From Petrotoga sp. 9PW.55.5.1 (GTDB taxonomy: Bacteria; Thermotogota; Thermotogae; Petrotogales; Petrotogaceae): 64,000 bases of DNA. The translations under genes were made by a program, and so were the position numbers. Every line of letters starts with the position of its first letter. Position 1 is the stretch's first letter. Where the stretch lies: NCBI RefSeq assembly GCF_003265365.1, contig NZ_AUPM01000038.1:37896-101895 (forward strand). The letters are read 5' to 3'. The notes under the pieces were generated by a model. The model was given only the letters and a program-made list of their open reading frames with translations, did no database searches and was not told where the DNA came from. Below are positions 17,304-26,229 of this stretch, in pieces.

Positions 17304-18404
17304 ATGGCTATACAATTAATAGATCTAACCAAAAAATATGGAGATTTCACAGCAGTTAACAATTTAAATATTGAATTTGAAGATCATAAATTAACGATTC
17401 TAATAGGACCTTCTGGATGTGGAAAAACCACAACATTAAAGATGATAAATAGATTAATTGAAAGAACCTCAGGGGATATTAAATTCGATGGAACTTCAAT
17501 AGATGATATAAACCCAATTGAACTTAGAAGACGTATTGGTTATGTTATTCAAGAGATTGGATTATTCCCACATATGAATGTTTTTGACAATATAGCAGTT
17601 GTTCCGAGACTTTTAAAATGGACTGAAGATAAAATAAAAAAGAGGGTATATGAGTTAGTGGATTTAGTAAATTTGGAAGAATCTCAAACTTTAAAATATC
17701 CTGCTCAATTATCAGGTGGGCAACGGCAAAGAGTGGGTGTAGCAAGAGGTCTTGCAGCTGATCCAGATATTTTGTTAATGGATGAACCTTTTGGCGCTAT
17801 CGATCCGATTAATAGAGAAACTTTACAAGATGCTTTTATAGAAATACAAGAAAAAATTAAAAAGACGATCATTTTTGTTACCCATGATATTAGAGAAGCA
17901 TTAAAACTAGGAGATAAAATTGCAATTTTTAATGAAGGAAAACTCGTTCAATATGATGAGACACAACAAGTTGTTCAAAATCCAAAAAATGATTTCGTGA
18001 AAGATATTTTAGGTGAGGATAGCCAATTTAAATCCTTGGAATTCATGAAAGTAAAGGAAAGTTTATTCAAAGACATTCAAATATTCAAATTGAACGAAGA
18101 TTTTGAAAAAATTAAAAGCAAATCAAAAAATTATTATCCTATCACCATATTTGTCAATCAAAATAATAAATTTATAGGCTTCGTTGAAACCAAAAAATTA
18201 AAACGCATACCCGATTTTTCCAGACTTCAAAAAGCATTTAAAAAAGATTTTGTCACAGAAAATTCTAGCTTATATGAAGCTTTGAATAAGATATTAAGTT
18301 CTTCTAGTACAAATATACCAGTAATCACAGATAAGCAAGAGGTCTTAGGAGTAATAAACTTAAAAGCTATATTCGAACAGATACCAAACAGTGAAGAAGT
18401 TTGA
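17304..18404 (+). CDS. opuCA: OpuC-type ABC transporter ATPase with CBS domains
   Basis: ATP-hydrolysing subunit of the compatible-solute importer. Walker [10 protein letters not shown] (about residues 34-42), signature LSGGQRQRVGVARGL (about 135-149), Walker B ILLMDEPFGAID (about 155-166) and switch histidine VTHD are intact. Residues about 245-366 form a C-terminal pair of CBS motifs, the second ending VLGVINLKAIFEQIP. In OpuA and related systems the CBS pair senses ionic strength or cyclic nucleotides and gates transport, so osmotic control is likely. RBS AGGAGGA. The end overlaps the ribosome site of the next permease. Confidence 0.92.
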   Translation: MAIQLIDLTKKYGDFTAVNNLNIEFEDHKLTILIGPSGCGKTTTLKMINRLIERTSGDIKFDGTSIDDINPIELRRRIGYVIQEIGLFPHMNVFDNIAVVPRLLKWTEDKIKKRVYELVDLVNLEESQTLKYPAQLSGGQRQRVGVARGLAADPDILLMDEPFGAIDPINRETLQDAFIEIQEKIKKTIIFVTHDIREALKLGDKIAIFNEGKLVQYDETQQVVQNPKNDFVKDILGEDSQFKSLEFMKVKESLFKDIQIFKLNEDFEKIKSKSKNYYPITIFVNQNNKFIGFVETKKLKRIPDFSRLQKAFKKDFVTENSSLYEALNKILSSSSTNIPVITDKQEVLGVINLKAIFEQIPNSEEV

Positions 18405-18417
18405 AAAGGAGGATAAT

Positions 18418-19068
18418 ATGGCTTTTTTTTCTTACGTAAGTCAGAATTTAGGATATATGGGAATAAAAGCTTTAGAACATTTATATTTATTCGCTATATC
18501 TTGGGCACTAGCTATTGTTGTTGGAATGTTAATAGGAATATACGTTACTCGCCCTGGTAGAGAAAGAGGAGGAAGAGTAGCTCTAATAATTACCGGTATG
18601 GCGCAAGCCGTACCAAGTATAGCTGTTATTGCTCTAGTTTTTATATTCATGGGAATAGGAGCTGCTCCAGCGATTTTCGCACTTTTTCTATATAGTATAG
18701 TCCCTATCACATTTAATACTGCTTCCGGGCTTTTCGGAATCGATAAAGATATGATTGAAGCAGCGAAAGGTATGGGCATGACCAACAGAATGATTTTATG
18801 GAGAGTTGAAATACCTAACGCAATACCAACTATTTTTTCAGGTATTAGAAACGCAGCTATTATAAACCTGGGAACAGCTACTATAGCATCAGCAATTGGT
18901 GCAGGAGGTTTAGGAGAACTTATCTTTATCGGACTAGGTACGTTCAAATATGAAATGATATTAGCCGGTGCGATACCTGTTTCAATAATGGCTGTCTTAA
19001 TTGATCTCATTCTAGGAGTAGTTCAAAATAAAATGACATCGGAAGGTCTCAAATTACAAAGTGAATAA
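18418..19068 (+). CDS. OpuC-type compatible-solute ABC transporter permease (second)
   Basis: Second permease of the importer, 216 aa. Helical throughout, with IEAAKGMGMTNRMILWRVEI (about residues 116-135) as the EAA loop and GAGGLGELIF near the C-terminus. The start is ATG 18418, since AAGGAGG lies seven bases upstream; an earlier in-frame ATG at 18391 is inside the ATPase gene and lacks a site. The two permeases would form the transmembrane heterodimer. Confidence 0.88.
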   Translation: MAFFSYVSQNLGYMGIKALEHLYLFAISWALAIVVGMLIGIYVTRPGRERGGRVALIITGMAQAVPSIAVIALVFIFMGIGAAPAIFALFLYSIVPITFNTASGLFGIDKDMIEAAKGMGMTNRMILWRVEIPNAIPTIFSGIRNAAIINLGTATIASAIGAGGLGELIFIGLGTFKYEMILAGAIPVSIMAVLIDLILGVVQNKMTSEGLKLQSE

Positions 19069-19119
19069 AGATATATTGGTTTACTTTCTTTCCAAAATCT
19101 TTTAATGGAGGTGTTAACA

Positions 19120-20004
19120 TTGAAAAAATTGGTATTACTTCTTTTAATAGGTGTTGTTTCATTAACTAGTGTGTTTGGAGCTACTTTAACCGTTGGTGCA
19201 AAAAATTTCACTGAGCAATATGTTTTAGGTAATTTAGCATCATTACTTCTTGAAGAAAATGGTTTTCAAATTGTCGAAAGATTTGGACTAAGTTCTTTAG
19301 TTGCAAGACAAGCCTTGTTAACAGGACAAATTGATTTATACGCAGATTATACAGGTACAGCATGGGTTACTTATCTTGACCAAGAAGAATTGATAGCAGA
19401 TCCCGATGAATTACTTCAAAAAGTAAGAGAATTAGATGCAGAAAATGAAATAGTTTGGCTTGATAGGATCAACGCTAATAATACCTATGCATTAGCTATA
19501 CGAAGAGAAGATCATGAAAAGTATGGATTTGAAAATTTATCTGATTTAGTTGCTTATTGGAATGAACATCCTAAAGAATTTGTTGTAGGAGTTGGTTATG
19601 AATTTTACGAAAGACCAGATGGATTCTTTGCTTTTGCAGAACATTACGGTTTAAATATTCCAAATTCTCAAGTATCAACTATGGATGACGGTTTGACTTA
19701 TGAAGCTCTTGCAAACAAAAAAATAGACATAGCAATGGTCTTTGCCACCGATCCAAAGATTTTAAGATATAATTTATACGTTCTTGAAGACGACTTGAAC
19801 TTCTGGCCATACTATCATATTTCTTATGCTGTAAGGGAAGATGTATTAAATAAATACCCGGAAATTGAAGAAATATTGAGACCACTTACTTTATATCTTA
19901 ATCAAGATGTACTTATAAGGTTAAACTATAGAGTGGATATCGAAGGATTAGAACCTAAAATAGTTGCAAGAGATTATTTGGAAGGTTTAGGACTAATAGA
20001 TTAA
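19120..20004 (+). CDS. opuCC: OpuC/OsmF-type substrate-binding protein
   Basis: Periplasmic solute-binding protein (about 294 aa) of the quaternary-amine family. A signal peptide without a lipobox cysteine is followed by LTVGAKNFTEQYVLGNLASL, the conserved opening of OpuCC/YehZ proteins, then DLYADYTGTAWVTYL (about residues 66-80), which bears aromatic residues used in ligand cages. The start is TTG 19120, eight bases after GGAGGT. Lack of a lipidation site suggests that it is free in the periplasm rather than anchored. Likely ligand is glycine betaine, choline or a sugar-glycerate solute; sequence alone does not decide. Confidence 0.88.
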   Translation: MKKLVLLLLIGVVSLTSVFGATLTVGAKNFTEQYVLGNLASLLLEENGFQIVERFGLSSLVARQALLTGQIDLYADYTGTAWVTYLDQEELIADPDELLQKVRELDAENEIVWLDRINANNTYALAIRREDHEKYGFENLSDLVAYWNEHPKEFVVGVGYEFYERPDGFFAFAEHYGLNIPNSQVSTMDDGLTYEALANKKIDIAMVFATDPKILRYNLYVLEDDLNFWPYYHISYAVREDVLNKYPEIEEILRPLTLYLNQDVLIRLNYRVDIEGLEPKIVARDYLEGLGLID

Positions 20005-20013
20005 GTTTAAAAA

Positions 20014-20044
20014 TTAAAAAACCGGGACTATCCCGGTTTTTTAT
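20014..20044. terminator. Bidirectional intrinsic terminator
   Basis: A 10-bp stem AAAACCGGGA (20018-20027) with TCCCGGTTTT (20031-20040), 3-base loop, flanked by A and T runs. It serves the convergent opuC and met operons. Confidence 0.88.
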
Positions 20045-20679
20045 TTTCTTAAAGAATTCGCTAACTTTGATCCAGAAAATTGAATGATTTGAGTTAATAA
20101 GATTAAAATCGCAACATCATATAATAAAACATCCATTCTAAATCTTTGATAACCATAATTTATAGCCATTGCTCCAAGCCCCCCAGCTCCTACTGCACCG
20201 GCTATCGCTGTATAAGTAATCAAGTTAATAATCAATAAAGTTATATTAGAAATCATCTCAGGAGCAGTTTCAGGCAACAATACCTTCAAAACAAACTGCC
20301 TGTTTGTCATACCCATCGAAACTGAGGTATCCCACAATCCTTGTGAAAGATTATTAAAAGAGTTTTCAGCGAGTCTTGCCATAAAAGGTATTGCGGCAAT
20401 ACTTAAAGGAACAATAGCCGCAGTCGAACCAATTATCGTACCAGTCAACAATCTTGTCAATGGAATTATCAATATTATCAAAATTATAAAAGGTATGGAT
20501 CTAAAAATATTTACAATCCAATCAAGTACAGAATATAACTTTCTAGAGGAACTATTGTTACTTTTAGATAGTAAATAAAGCGCTATTCCCAAAGGAATAC
20601 CTAACAATATTGATATAAATCCTGAAACAAAAGTCATGTACAACGTTTCAAGTGTGGCTACTATAAGATCTTGGACCAT
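20041..20679 (-). CDS. metI: Methionine ABC transporter permease MetI
   Basis: Inner-membrane permease of the D/L-methionine importer, 212 aa with five predicted helices. The EAA loop reads LWDTSVSMGMTNRQFVLKVLLPE (about residues 115-137), and GAVGAGGLGAMAINYGYQRF near the C-terminus is the family-typical ending. The ATG at 20679 directly abuts the metN stop (TAAATG). Member of the metQ-metN-metI operon controlled by an upstream SAM-I riboswitch. Confidence 0.93.
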   Translation of the reverse strand: MVQDLIVATLETLYMTFVSGFISILLGIPLGIALYLLSKSNNSSSRKLYSVLDWIVNIFRSIPFIILIILIIPLTRLLTGTIIGSTAAIVPLSIAAIPFMARLAENSFNNLSQGLWDTSVSMGMTNRQFVLKVLLPETAPEMISNITLLIINLITYTAIAGAVGAGGLGAMAINYGYQRFRMDVLLYDVAILILLTQIIQFSGSKLANSLRK

Positions 20680-21678
20680 TTATTTCAGCACCTCAACTTT
20701 ATAAACTTTGGCAGAAAGTTCTTCTAGAAATTTCTCCATCTCATTTTCATCAGAAACAACTTCTAAAATTAAAGTTCCGTATGGGTTATCTTTTAAATGT
20801 TCTATTTTGCCATAAAGTACATTTAACGTAATATCATACTTTTTAGAAACTTCATGTAATATAGGTTCATGAGTTTTTTCGCCCCAGAAAACTACTTTTA
20901 TCAACCTGTCGTGTTCACCTTTAACTACTTCTCTAACTTTTTTCCAATCAATATTTATTTCCTGATAAAATTCTTTATTTAATTCGTTTTCTTTTTCTAT
21001 AAAAAATTCGTGAACTTTACCAAAGAAATCAACACTACCATTTTTTAAATAAACTACTTTATCACATATCTTCTTAATAACATCCATTTCATGTGTGACT
21101 ATCAATATTGACTTTTTAGTACTCTTGTTAATCTCTAATATCAAATCAAGTATCTTTTGAGTGGTACTTGGATCAAGCGAAGAAGTAGGTTCATCGAATA
21201 AAATAATATCAGGATTACTGATTAATGCTCTAGCAATAGCTGTTCTTTGTTTTTCTCCACCAGAAAGTTGGGATGGATAAGCATCTTTTCTATGAGACAG
21301 ATTAAGATCATTCAATATTTTATCTACAGATGATTTTATATCTACTTTAGCAATTTTTTCTATCTCTAGCGGTAAAGATACATTTTGAAAAACCGTTCTC
21401 GAACTTAACAAATTAAAATTTTGAAATACTATACTTATTTTCTTCCTTATTTTTCTTAATTCGTTACTCTCTAAATGAGTTATCTCCAAATCATCCAAAT
21501 AAATTTCCCCGGAAGTGGGCGATTGGAGGAGGTTGAGTGTTCTTAAAAGAGATGTTTTACCTGCTCCAGAAAGCCCAATTATTCCTAAAATTTCTCCATC
21601 TTCTACGGTAAAGTTTATATTTTTTAAAACATGCAAGTTTTCGTCATATACAAGATTAAGATCTTTTATTCTTAACAC
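20680..21678 (-). CDS. metN: Methionine ABC transporter ATPase MetN
   Basis: ATPase of the methionine importer, 332 aa. Walker A GLSGAGKTS (about residues 36-44), signature QLSGGEKQRTAIARAL (about 138-153), Walker B IILFDEPTSSLD (about 158-169) and H-loop VTHEMD. The C-terminal part from about 255 is the NIL domain (LIKVVFWGEKTHEPILHEVS...), which binds methionine and shuts the transporter when the cell is replete. The ATG at 21678 follows AGGAGAATATTATAAG. It lies between metQ and metI. Confidence 0.94.
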   Translation of the reverse strand: MLRIKDLNLVYDENLHVLKNINFTVEDGEILGIIGLSGAGKTSLLRTLNLLQSPTSGEIYLDDLEITHLESNELRKIRKKISIVFQNFNLLSSRTVFQNVSLPLEIEKIAKVDIKSSVDKILNDLNLSHRKDAYPSQLSGGEKQRTAIARALISNPDIILFDEPTSSLDPSTTQKILDLILEINKSTKKSILIVTHEMDVIKKICDKVVYLKNGSVDFFGKVHEFFIEKENELNKEFYQEINIDWKKVREVVKGEHDRLIKVVFWGEKTHEPILHEVSKKYDITLNVLYGKIEHLKDNPYGTLILEVVSDENEMEKFLEELSAKVYKVEVLK

Positions 21679-21702
21679 TTATAATATTCTCCTTTTAAAA
21701 AA

Positions 21703-22533
21703 TTAGAAAACAGGAACTACTGCTCCATTGTATTTTTCTAGGATAAAGTTTCTTACCTTTTCCGTAGTTAACACTTCAACAAGTGCCTTAACTAACTCAT
21801 CATCAGCTCTATTTTCTTTAACCGCAATTATATTGGCATACGGAGATTCAGCTCCTTCATAGAAAACTGCATCTTTTAATGGATTTAAATCAGCTTCAAT
21901 AGCATAATTTGTGTTAATAACTGCTCCTACAACGTTCTTGTCACTCTTATAAGTTCTTGGCAAATAAGGTGCTTCTAATTCCTTGAATTTTAAACCATAA
22001 GGATTTTCAAGAATATCTTTAATAGTTGCAACCAAAGGATCTTCTCTATCGTTTAATTTTATAATCCCGTTTTCTTGAAGTAATAACAAAGACCTTCCTT
22101 CGTTTGTTACATCGTTAGGTAGTATTATCAAATCACCTTTTTTTAAATCTTTTAGATCCTTTTTTAAATAGAAACCCATAGGTTCAACGTGTATCTTAGC
22201 AATAGAAACTAAATCATTTATACCCCTTTCTCTTGTAAAAGTTTCTAAATAAGGTTCGTGTTGAAAATAATTCGCATCAATTGAACCATCTTCCAAAGCC
22301 AAATTAGGTTGTACGTAATCTGTGAAGATAACTATATCCAATTTTACTCCCGTCTTTTCTTCAAAATCATCTTTAACAAACTCAAGGATTTCTGCATGTG
22401 GAACAGGTGTAGCTCCTACTTTAAAGCTTTTTCCCCCTCCAAATCCAAATGCAGCAAAACCAACTTGATTTAATAAAACTCCAAAAAAAACAAATAGAAT
22501 CAATACCTTTACTACTCTTGTGTTTATTTTCAT
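21703..22533 (-). CDS. metQ: Methionine-binding protein MetQ
   Basis: Solute-binding protein of the methionine importer (NlpA/MetQ family), 276 aa. Signal sequence at about residues 8-28, without a clear lipobox Cys, which most MetQ proteins have. FKVGATPVPHAEILEF (about 37-52), DYVQPNLALEDGSIDANYFQH (split over about 71-91) and the C-terminal ILEKYNGAVVPVF are conserved family segments. First gene behind the SAM riboswitch. Missing lipid anchor is the one oddity; in a toga-bearing cell it may remain soluble in the large periplasm. Confidence 0.92.
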   Translation of the reverse strand: MKINTRVVKVLILFVFFGVLLNQVGFAAFGFGGGKSFKVGATPVPHAEILEFVKDDFEEKTGVKLDIVIFTDYVQPNLALEDGSIDANYFQHEPYLETFTRERGINDLVSIAKIHVEPMGFYLKKDLKDLKKGDLIILPNDVTNEGRSLLLLQENGIIKLNDREDPLVATIKDILENPYGLKFKELEAPYLPRTYKSDKNVVGAVINTNYAIEADLNPLKDAVFYEGAESPYANIIAVKENRADDELVKALVEVLTTEKVRNFILEKYNGAVVPVF

Positions 22534-22570
22534 GTGTACTCCCTCCCTAGGTTTTAGTTTTTAGATAAAT

Positions 22571-22606
22571 ATTAAAAAACCTCTTCCTGGGTATGGAAGA
22601 GGTTTA
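22571..22606 (-). terminator. Riboswitch-controlled terminator
   Basis: On the minus strand an 11-bp stem (22605-22595 with 22587-22577) with loop ATACCCA is followed by TTTTTTAAT. It lies between the SAM aptamer and metQ, so it is the expression platform: terminated when SAM is bound. Confidence 0.88.
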
Positions 22607-22626
22607 ATTATTTATAAATTTTTCCT

Positions 22627-22738
22627 CTCCTTATCTCCCAGAATTCCTCTGCAGGATTTGGCACCGTTACATGATATTTTGTATCATGTAGGTTGCCGGG
22701 CTTCACAGGGCCAGTCCCTCCACCACTCTTGATAAGGA
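22627..22738 (-). ncRNA. SAM-I riboswitch (S-box) aptamer
   Basis: Minus-strand sequence contains the S-box consensus in order: CTTATCAAGAGTGGTGGAGG, GACTGGCCC, GAAGCCCGGCAACC, a variable hairpin around TACATGATA, GGTGCCAAATCC, then GCAGAGGAATTCTGGGAG and the closing GATAAGG that pairs with CCTTATC to form P1. Together with the terminator downstream and metQNI this is a transcriptional off-switch responding to S-adenosylmethionine. Confidence 0.96.
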
Positions 22739-22757
22739 AATTTATTAATTTTAACTA

Positions 22758-22786
22758 ATAATACCATATTTATTTTTAAAAGTCAA
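22758..22786 (-). promoter_or_regulatory. Promoter of the metQNI operon
   Basis: TTGACT (22786-22781) and TATTAT (22763-22758) on the minus strand with a 17-base spacer, about 20 bases upstream of the riboswitch aptamer. Confidence 0.75.
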
Positions 22787-22848
22787 GACAACATCTTTCT
22801 CTTTCCAAAAGAAAAATTACAAATAATTCTTATCTATTCCAACTTGTT

Positions 22849-22974
22849 TTAATATTTCTTAGTCTTTTCGTTAACATAAATATGATGACTACCTTTTACT
22901 CTATCCAATTTAAAACCATTTTTTCTCAAAGTCCTTATTATCTGTTTAGAATTAAAAGAAGGTAATTTTGACAT
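22849..22974 (-). pseudogene. hicA: Truncated HicA-like toxin
   Basis: A 41-codon reading frame beginning at ATG 22974, immediately after the hicB stop. It reads MSKLPSFNSKQIIRTLRKNGF then KLDRVKGSHHIYVNEKTKKY and stops. The N-terminal GSH motif, carrying the catalytic histidine of the HicA dsRNA-binding-like fold, is present. Known HicA proteins run about 60-80 residues, and the C-terminal strand and helix (typically with VPxHxxKxIxxGTL) are missing. Downstream sequence in other frames shows no clear continuation, so the toxin is probably inactive. Confidence 0.7.
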
Positions 22975-23202
22975 TTAAATATCAACCGTCAATGTATATT
23001 CTAAAGTTTTATCCTCGGTAGGTATTTCTTCCCCATTTTCAATCAAACTTTCTAAATACAAATCGATAGCCTCTTTAGCCATTTTTATAGCTTCTTCTAT
23101 TGTTTTTCCGTAGGTAACACATCCTGTTAATGTTGGAACTATTACTGTGTATCCTCCTTCCGGTTCTTTTCTCAAAAGTATCTTATAAGTCAATTTTTTC
23201 AT
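22975..23202 (-). CDS. hicB: HicB-family antitoxin
   Basis: A 75-aa protein with the HicB partial RNase-H fold: YKILLRKEPEGGYTVIVPTL, TGCVTYGKTIEEAIKMAKEA and an acidic end. It lacks the C-terminal ribbon-helix-helix or HTH DNA-binding domain of longer HicB forms, as in many short HicB proteins. It precedes the truncated hicA with no gap (TAAATG). With the toxin cut short, it may now be an orphan antitoxin. Confidence 0.85.
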   Translation of the reverse strand: MKKLTYKILLRKEPEGGYTVIVPTLTGCVTYGKTIEEAIKMAKEAIDLYLESLIENGEEIPTEDKTLEYTLTVDI

Positions 23203-23277
23203 ATAATCACCTCAAAGTTTGTCTTTCTTATTTAATTATACCATACGTTATACAATACTATATATACCATACTTATT

Positions 23278-23307
23278 TTGAAATTAGCATATATACTGTG
23301 ATATAAT
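23278..23307 (+). promoter_or_regulatory. Promoter of the flavodiiron gene
   Basis: TTGAAA (23278-23283), an 18-base spacer and a perfect TATAAT (23302-23307), about 40 bases before the start codon. Confidence 0.65.
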
Positions 23308-23348
23308 AATTAGTGAATAATCAAACAAACATGCAAGGAGGAATGAAT

Positions 23349-24545
23349 ATGAACGGTAATATAAAAATCAGTGATAATGTTTATTATGTTGGGGTAAATG
23401 ATAGGGATACAGTGCTTTTTGAAAAACTTTGGCCTCTTGAAAAAGGGGTTAGTTATAATTCTTATCTAATAGTAGATGAAAAAACTGCCTTAATAGATGC
23501 TGTTAAAGAAACAAAAATCTCTGAACTTTTTTCCAAGATAAGACAACTTTTAAATGGCAAACCTCTTGATTACCTTATCGTTAATCATATGGAACCAGAC
23601 CATTCTGGGGCTATTCCGGAACTTCTACATGAATTTCCAAATCTTAAAATTATTGGAAATCGAACTACATTTCAATTTATGCAAAACCTATATCAAATAC
23701 AGGACAACTATCAAGAAATAAAAGATGGAGATCTTTTAGACTTGGGAAATCACAAACTAAAATTTTATCTTACCCCGATGGTTCATTGGCCTGAAACTAT
23801 GATGACTTATGATGAAACTGATAAAATTCTTTTTTCAGGCGATGCTTTTGGAGGATTTGGTACATTAGATGGAGGAATATTTGATGATGAGGTTAAGATA
23901 GACTTTTTTGAAGATGAAATTAGAAGATACTTTTCTAATATAGTTGGAAAATACTCCCCTATGGTTCAAAAAGCTTTTGGAAAATTAAATGAAGCTAATA
24001 TTGAAATAAAAATAATCGCTGCAACTCATGGCCCTGTATGGCGAAAAGATCCTCAAAGAATATTTACATTATACGATAAATGGAGTAAATATGAAACAGA
24101 AAAAGGCGTTGTAATTGCATATGGGTCAATGTATGGAAACACCGAAGAAATGGCAGATTATATAGCAAGAAAGCTCGCCGAAGATGGAATTAAAGAAATT
24201 AAAATTATGGATGTTTCCAAAACTCATATATCTCATATAATAAATGAAATTTGGAGGTATAAGGGTTTAATATTAGGGAGTTGTACATATAACCAAGGAC
24301 TTTTCCCATATATGGAATCTTTAGTTCAATGGTTATCTCACAATAATATTAAAAATCATGTCTTAGGTATCTTTGGTACATATGGATGGAGTGGTGGTGG
24401 AGTATCAACTATAGTAAAATACAATGAACAGATGAAATGGCCCCTCGTGTATGAACCAGTAGAAGCAAGACTTTCTGCAAAGGAAGATGATTTTAAAAAA
24501 TTGGATGAACTTGCAAAAGCTATGTCTAATAAAATAAATTCATGA
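23349..24545 (+). CDS. fprA: Flavodiiron protein (A-type flavoprotein)
   Basis: Cytoplasmic enzyme that reduces O2 to water and/or NO to N2O, a common oxygen defence in anaerobes. The N-terminal metallo-beta-lactamase domain carries the diiron ligands HMEPDH (about residues 80-85), the HWPETM histidine, DAFGGFG and ATHGPVW. The C-terminal flavodoxin domain starts near residue 250 with IAYGSMYGNTEEMA, the FMN phosphate loop. 398 aa, A-class without extra domains. The ATG at 23349 is chosen because AGGAGG lies seven bases upstream; an earlier in-frame GTG at 23313 would add 12 residues. Electron donor (rubredoxin or NADH oxidoreductase) is not in the window. Confidence 0.93.
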   Translation: MNGNIKISDNVYYVGVNDRDTVLFEKLWPLEKGVSYNSYLIVDEKTALIDAVKETKISELFSKIRQLLNGKPLDYLIVNHMEPDHSGAIPELLHEFPNLKIIGNRTTFQFMQNLYQIQDNYQEIKDGDLLDLGNHKLKFYLTPMVHWPETMMTYDETDKILFSGDAFGGFGTLDGGIFDDEVKIDFFEDEIRRYFSNIVGKYSPMVQKAFGKLNEANIEIKIIAATHGPVWRKDPQRIFTLYDKWSKYETEKGVVIAYGSMYGNTEEMADYIARKLAEDGIKEIKIMDVSKTHISHIINEIWRYKGLILGSCTYNQGLFPYMESLVQWLSHNNIKNHVLGIFGTYGWSGGGVSTIVKYNEQMKWPLVYEPVEARLSAKEDDFKKLDELAKAMSNKINS

Positions 24546-24579
24546 ATCTGTAAATCATTATCTTTTTTGTCGTGTTAAA

Positions 24580-24617
24580 ATACTAGAAGAAATAATTTCT
24601 CTTCTAGTATTTTTTTA
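24580..24617 (+). terminator. Intrinsic terminator after the flavodiiron gene
   Basis: An 11-bp stem ATACTAGAAGA (24580-24590) with TCTTCTAGTAT (24600-24610), 9-base loop, then a run of T. Confidence 0.88.
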
Positions 24618-24657
24618 CTTTTGGTTTTCTTAATGAAAAAGAGGTGATTTTAAAAAT

Positions 24658-26229
24658 ATGGAACAAAAAACTAAAACAAGAATATCTAGAGCACAACTTT
24701 GTGAAGAAATAAAACCTGGTCCCTCATCAATAATAATTTTTGGGGCATCAGGAGATTTAACTTTTAGAAAATTGATTCCTTCTATATACACACTTTTTAA
24801 GAAAAATTTACTACCTGAAGAGTTCTTTTTGTTAGGTATAGCAAGAACTAAATACACAGACGAAGAATATCGAGAGAATATAAAGTCACGACTATTAGAA
24901 GAAAAAGAAGATTTATTCATTGTTGATAAATTTTTAGAAAAAATATTCTATCTCTCAGGTTATTATAATGATGATTCTTTATACACAAATTTAAAAAATC
25001 GTCTTAATCTTCTTGATAATATTTTTAAAACAAACCAAAATTATTTATTTTATCTCTCTACACCTCCAAACGTTTATCTAGAAATAATAAAACGTTTGGG
25101 AAATTTTGAATTAACTGTCGAAAAAGAAGGAAGTTATTCAAGAATAATTATAGAAAAACCATTCGGAAGAGACTTAAAAACCTCCCAAGAAATAGACAAA
25201 GAATTACACAAATATTTAAACGAATCTCAAATATACAGAATTGATCACTATCTTGGAAAGGAAACCGTTCAGAATATTATGATGCTCAGGTTCGCAAATA
25301 TTGTTTTTGAACCTATTTGGAATTATAAATACATAGATAACGTTCAAATAACTGTTGCTGAAACACTTGGTGTGGAGCACAGAGCCGGCTACTTTGAACA
25401 AGCTGGTCTATTAAGAGATATGTTTCAAAACCATATGATGCAACTTCTAACTCTTGTTGCAATGGAACCTCCAGCTTCTTTAGAAGACAGAAGTGTAAGA
25501 GATGAAAAAAATAAATTACTAAAAAGTATAAGATCCTACGATAAAAAAGATATAGACAAATATTTTGTAAGGGCTCAATACAAAGAAGGGTTTTTAAACG
25601 GTGAAGAAGTCTCCGCTTATCGATCAGAAAAAAATGTGAACCCAAATTCTAATATTGAAACATTTGTTGCGGGCAAATTTAATATAGACAATTGGAGATG
25701 GAGTGGTGTTCCTTTTTATTTAAGAGCTGGAAAAAGACTCAAAAGAAGAGTTACTGAAATAGCGATAATTTTCAAAGAAGTTCCACATTCTATCTTTGCA
25801 AAAAATAATCTTGATTTAGAGCAGAATATTTTGATACTCAACATCCAACCAGATGAAGGTTTCTCACTAAAAATACAAGCGAAACAGCCTGGCTCTAAAC
25901 TTTGTTTAAACACGTTAAGTATGGATTTTAACTACAACGATTTTTTCAAATTTAAAGGTCCTGATGCCTATGAAAGGTTACTACTAGATGCAATGGTTGG
26001 AGATCAAACCCTTTTTGTAAGAAGCGATGCAATGGACGTGTCTTGGAAACTTTTCACACCACTTTTAGAAAAATGGGAAGAACAAAAAGATAAAGGTTTA
26101 CTATTTTATCCCGCTGGTAGTTGGGGTCCTATTGAATCTTTTAAACTATTAGAAAAAGACCAAAGACAATGGCGCAACTTAGAATTAAACCAAGAGGGAG
26201 AAGAGATACGTGCAGATAAAGTTTTTTGA
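24658..26229 (+). CDS. zwf: Glucose-6-phosphate 1-dehydrogenase
   Basis: First step of the oxidative pentose phosphate pathway: glucose 6-phosphate to 6-phosphogluconolactone with NADP+. The coenzyme loop IFGASGDLTFRKLIPS lies at about residues 28-43, EKPFGRDL at about 167-174, and the active-site RIDHYLGKETVQN at about 194-206 with the catalytic His and substrate Lys. Full length (523 aa). ATG behind AGAGGTGAT. The next gene, pgl, starts inside its last codons, so both steps to 6-phosphogluconate are coupled. No gnd or edd is seen nearby. Confidence 0.96.
   Translation: MEQKTKTRISRAQLCEEIKPGPSSIIIFGASGDLTFRKLIPSIYTLFKKNLLPEEFFLLGIARTKYTDEEYRENIKSRLLEEKEDLFIVDKFLEKIFYLSGYYNDDSLYTNLKNRLNLLDNIFKTNQNYLFYLSTPPNVYLEIIKRLGNFELTVEKEGSYSRIIIEKPFGRDLKTSQEIDKELHKYLNESQIYRIDHYLGKETVQNIMMLRFANIVFEPIWNYKYIDNVQITVAETLGVEHRAGYFEQAGLLRDMFQNHMMQLLTLVAMEPPASLEDRSVRDEKNKLLKSIRSYDKKDIDKYFVRAQYKEGFLNGEEVSAYRSEKNVNPNSNIETFVAGKFNIDNWRWSGVPFYLRAGKRLKRRVTEIAIIFKEVPHSIFAKNNLDLEQNILILNIQPDEGFSLKIQAKQPGSKLCLNTLSMDFNYNDFFKFKGPDAYERLLLDAMVGDQTLFVRSDAMDVSWKLFTPLLEKWEEQKDKGLLFYPAGSWGPIESFKLLEKDQRQWRNLELNQEGEEIRADKVF

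Noticed and set aside
18441..19010. Open frame of 189 codons antisense to the second Opu permease
   Set aside because: Pro/Ile-rich mirror of a hydrophobic permease; no start context and no family pattern.
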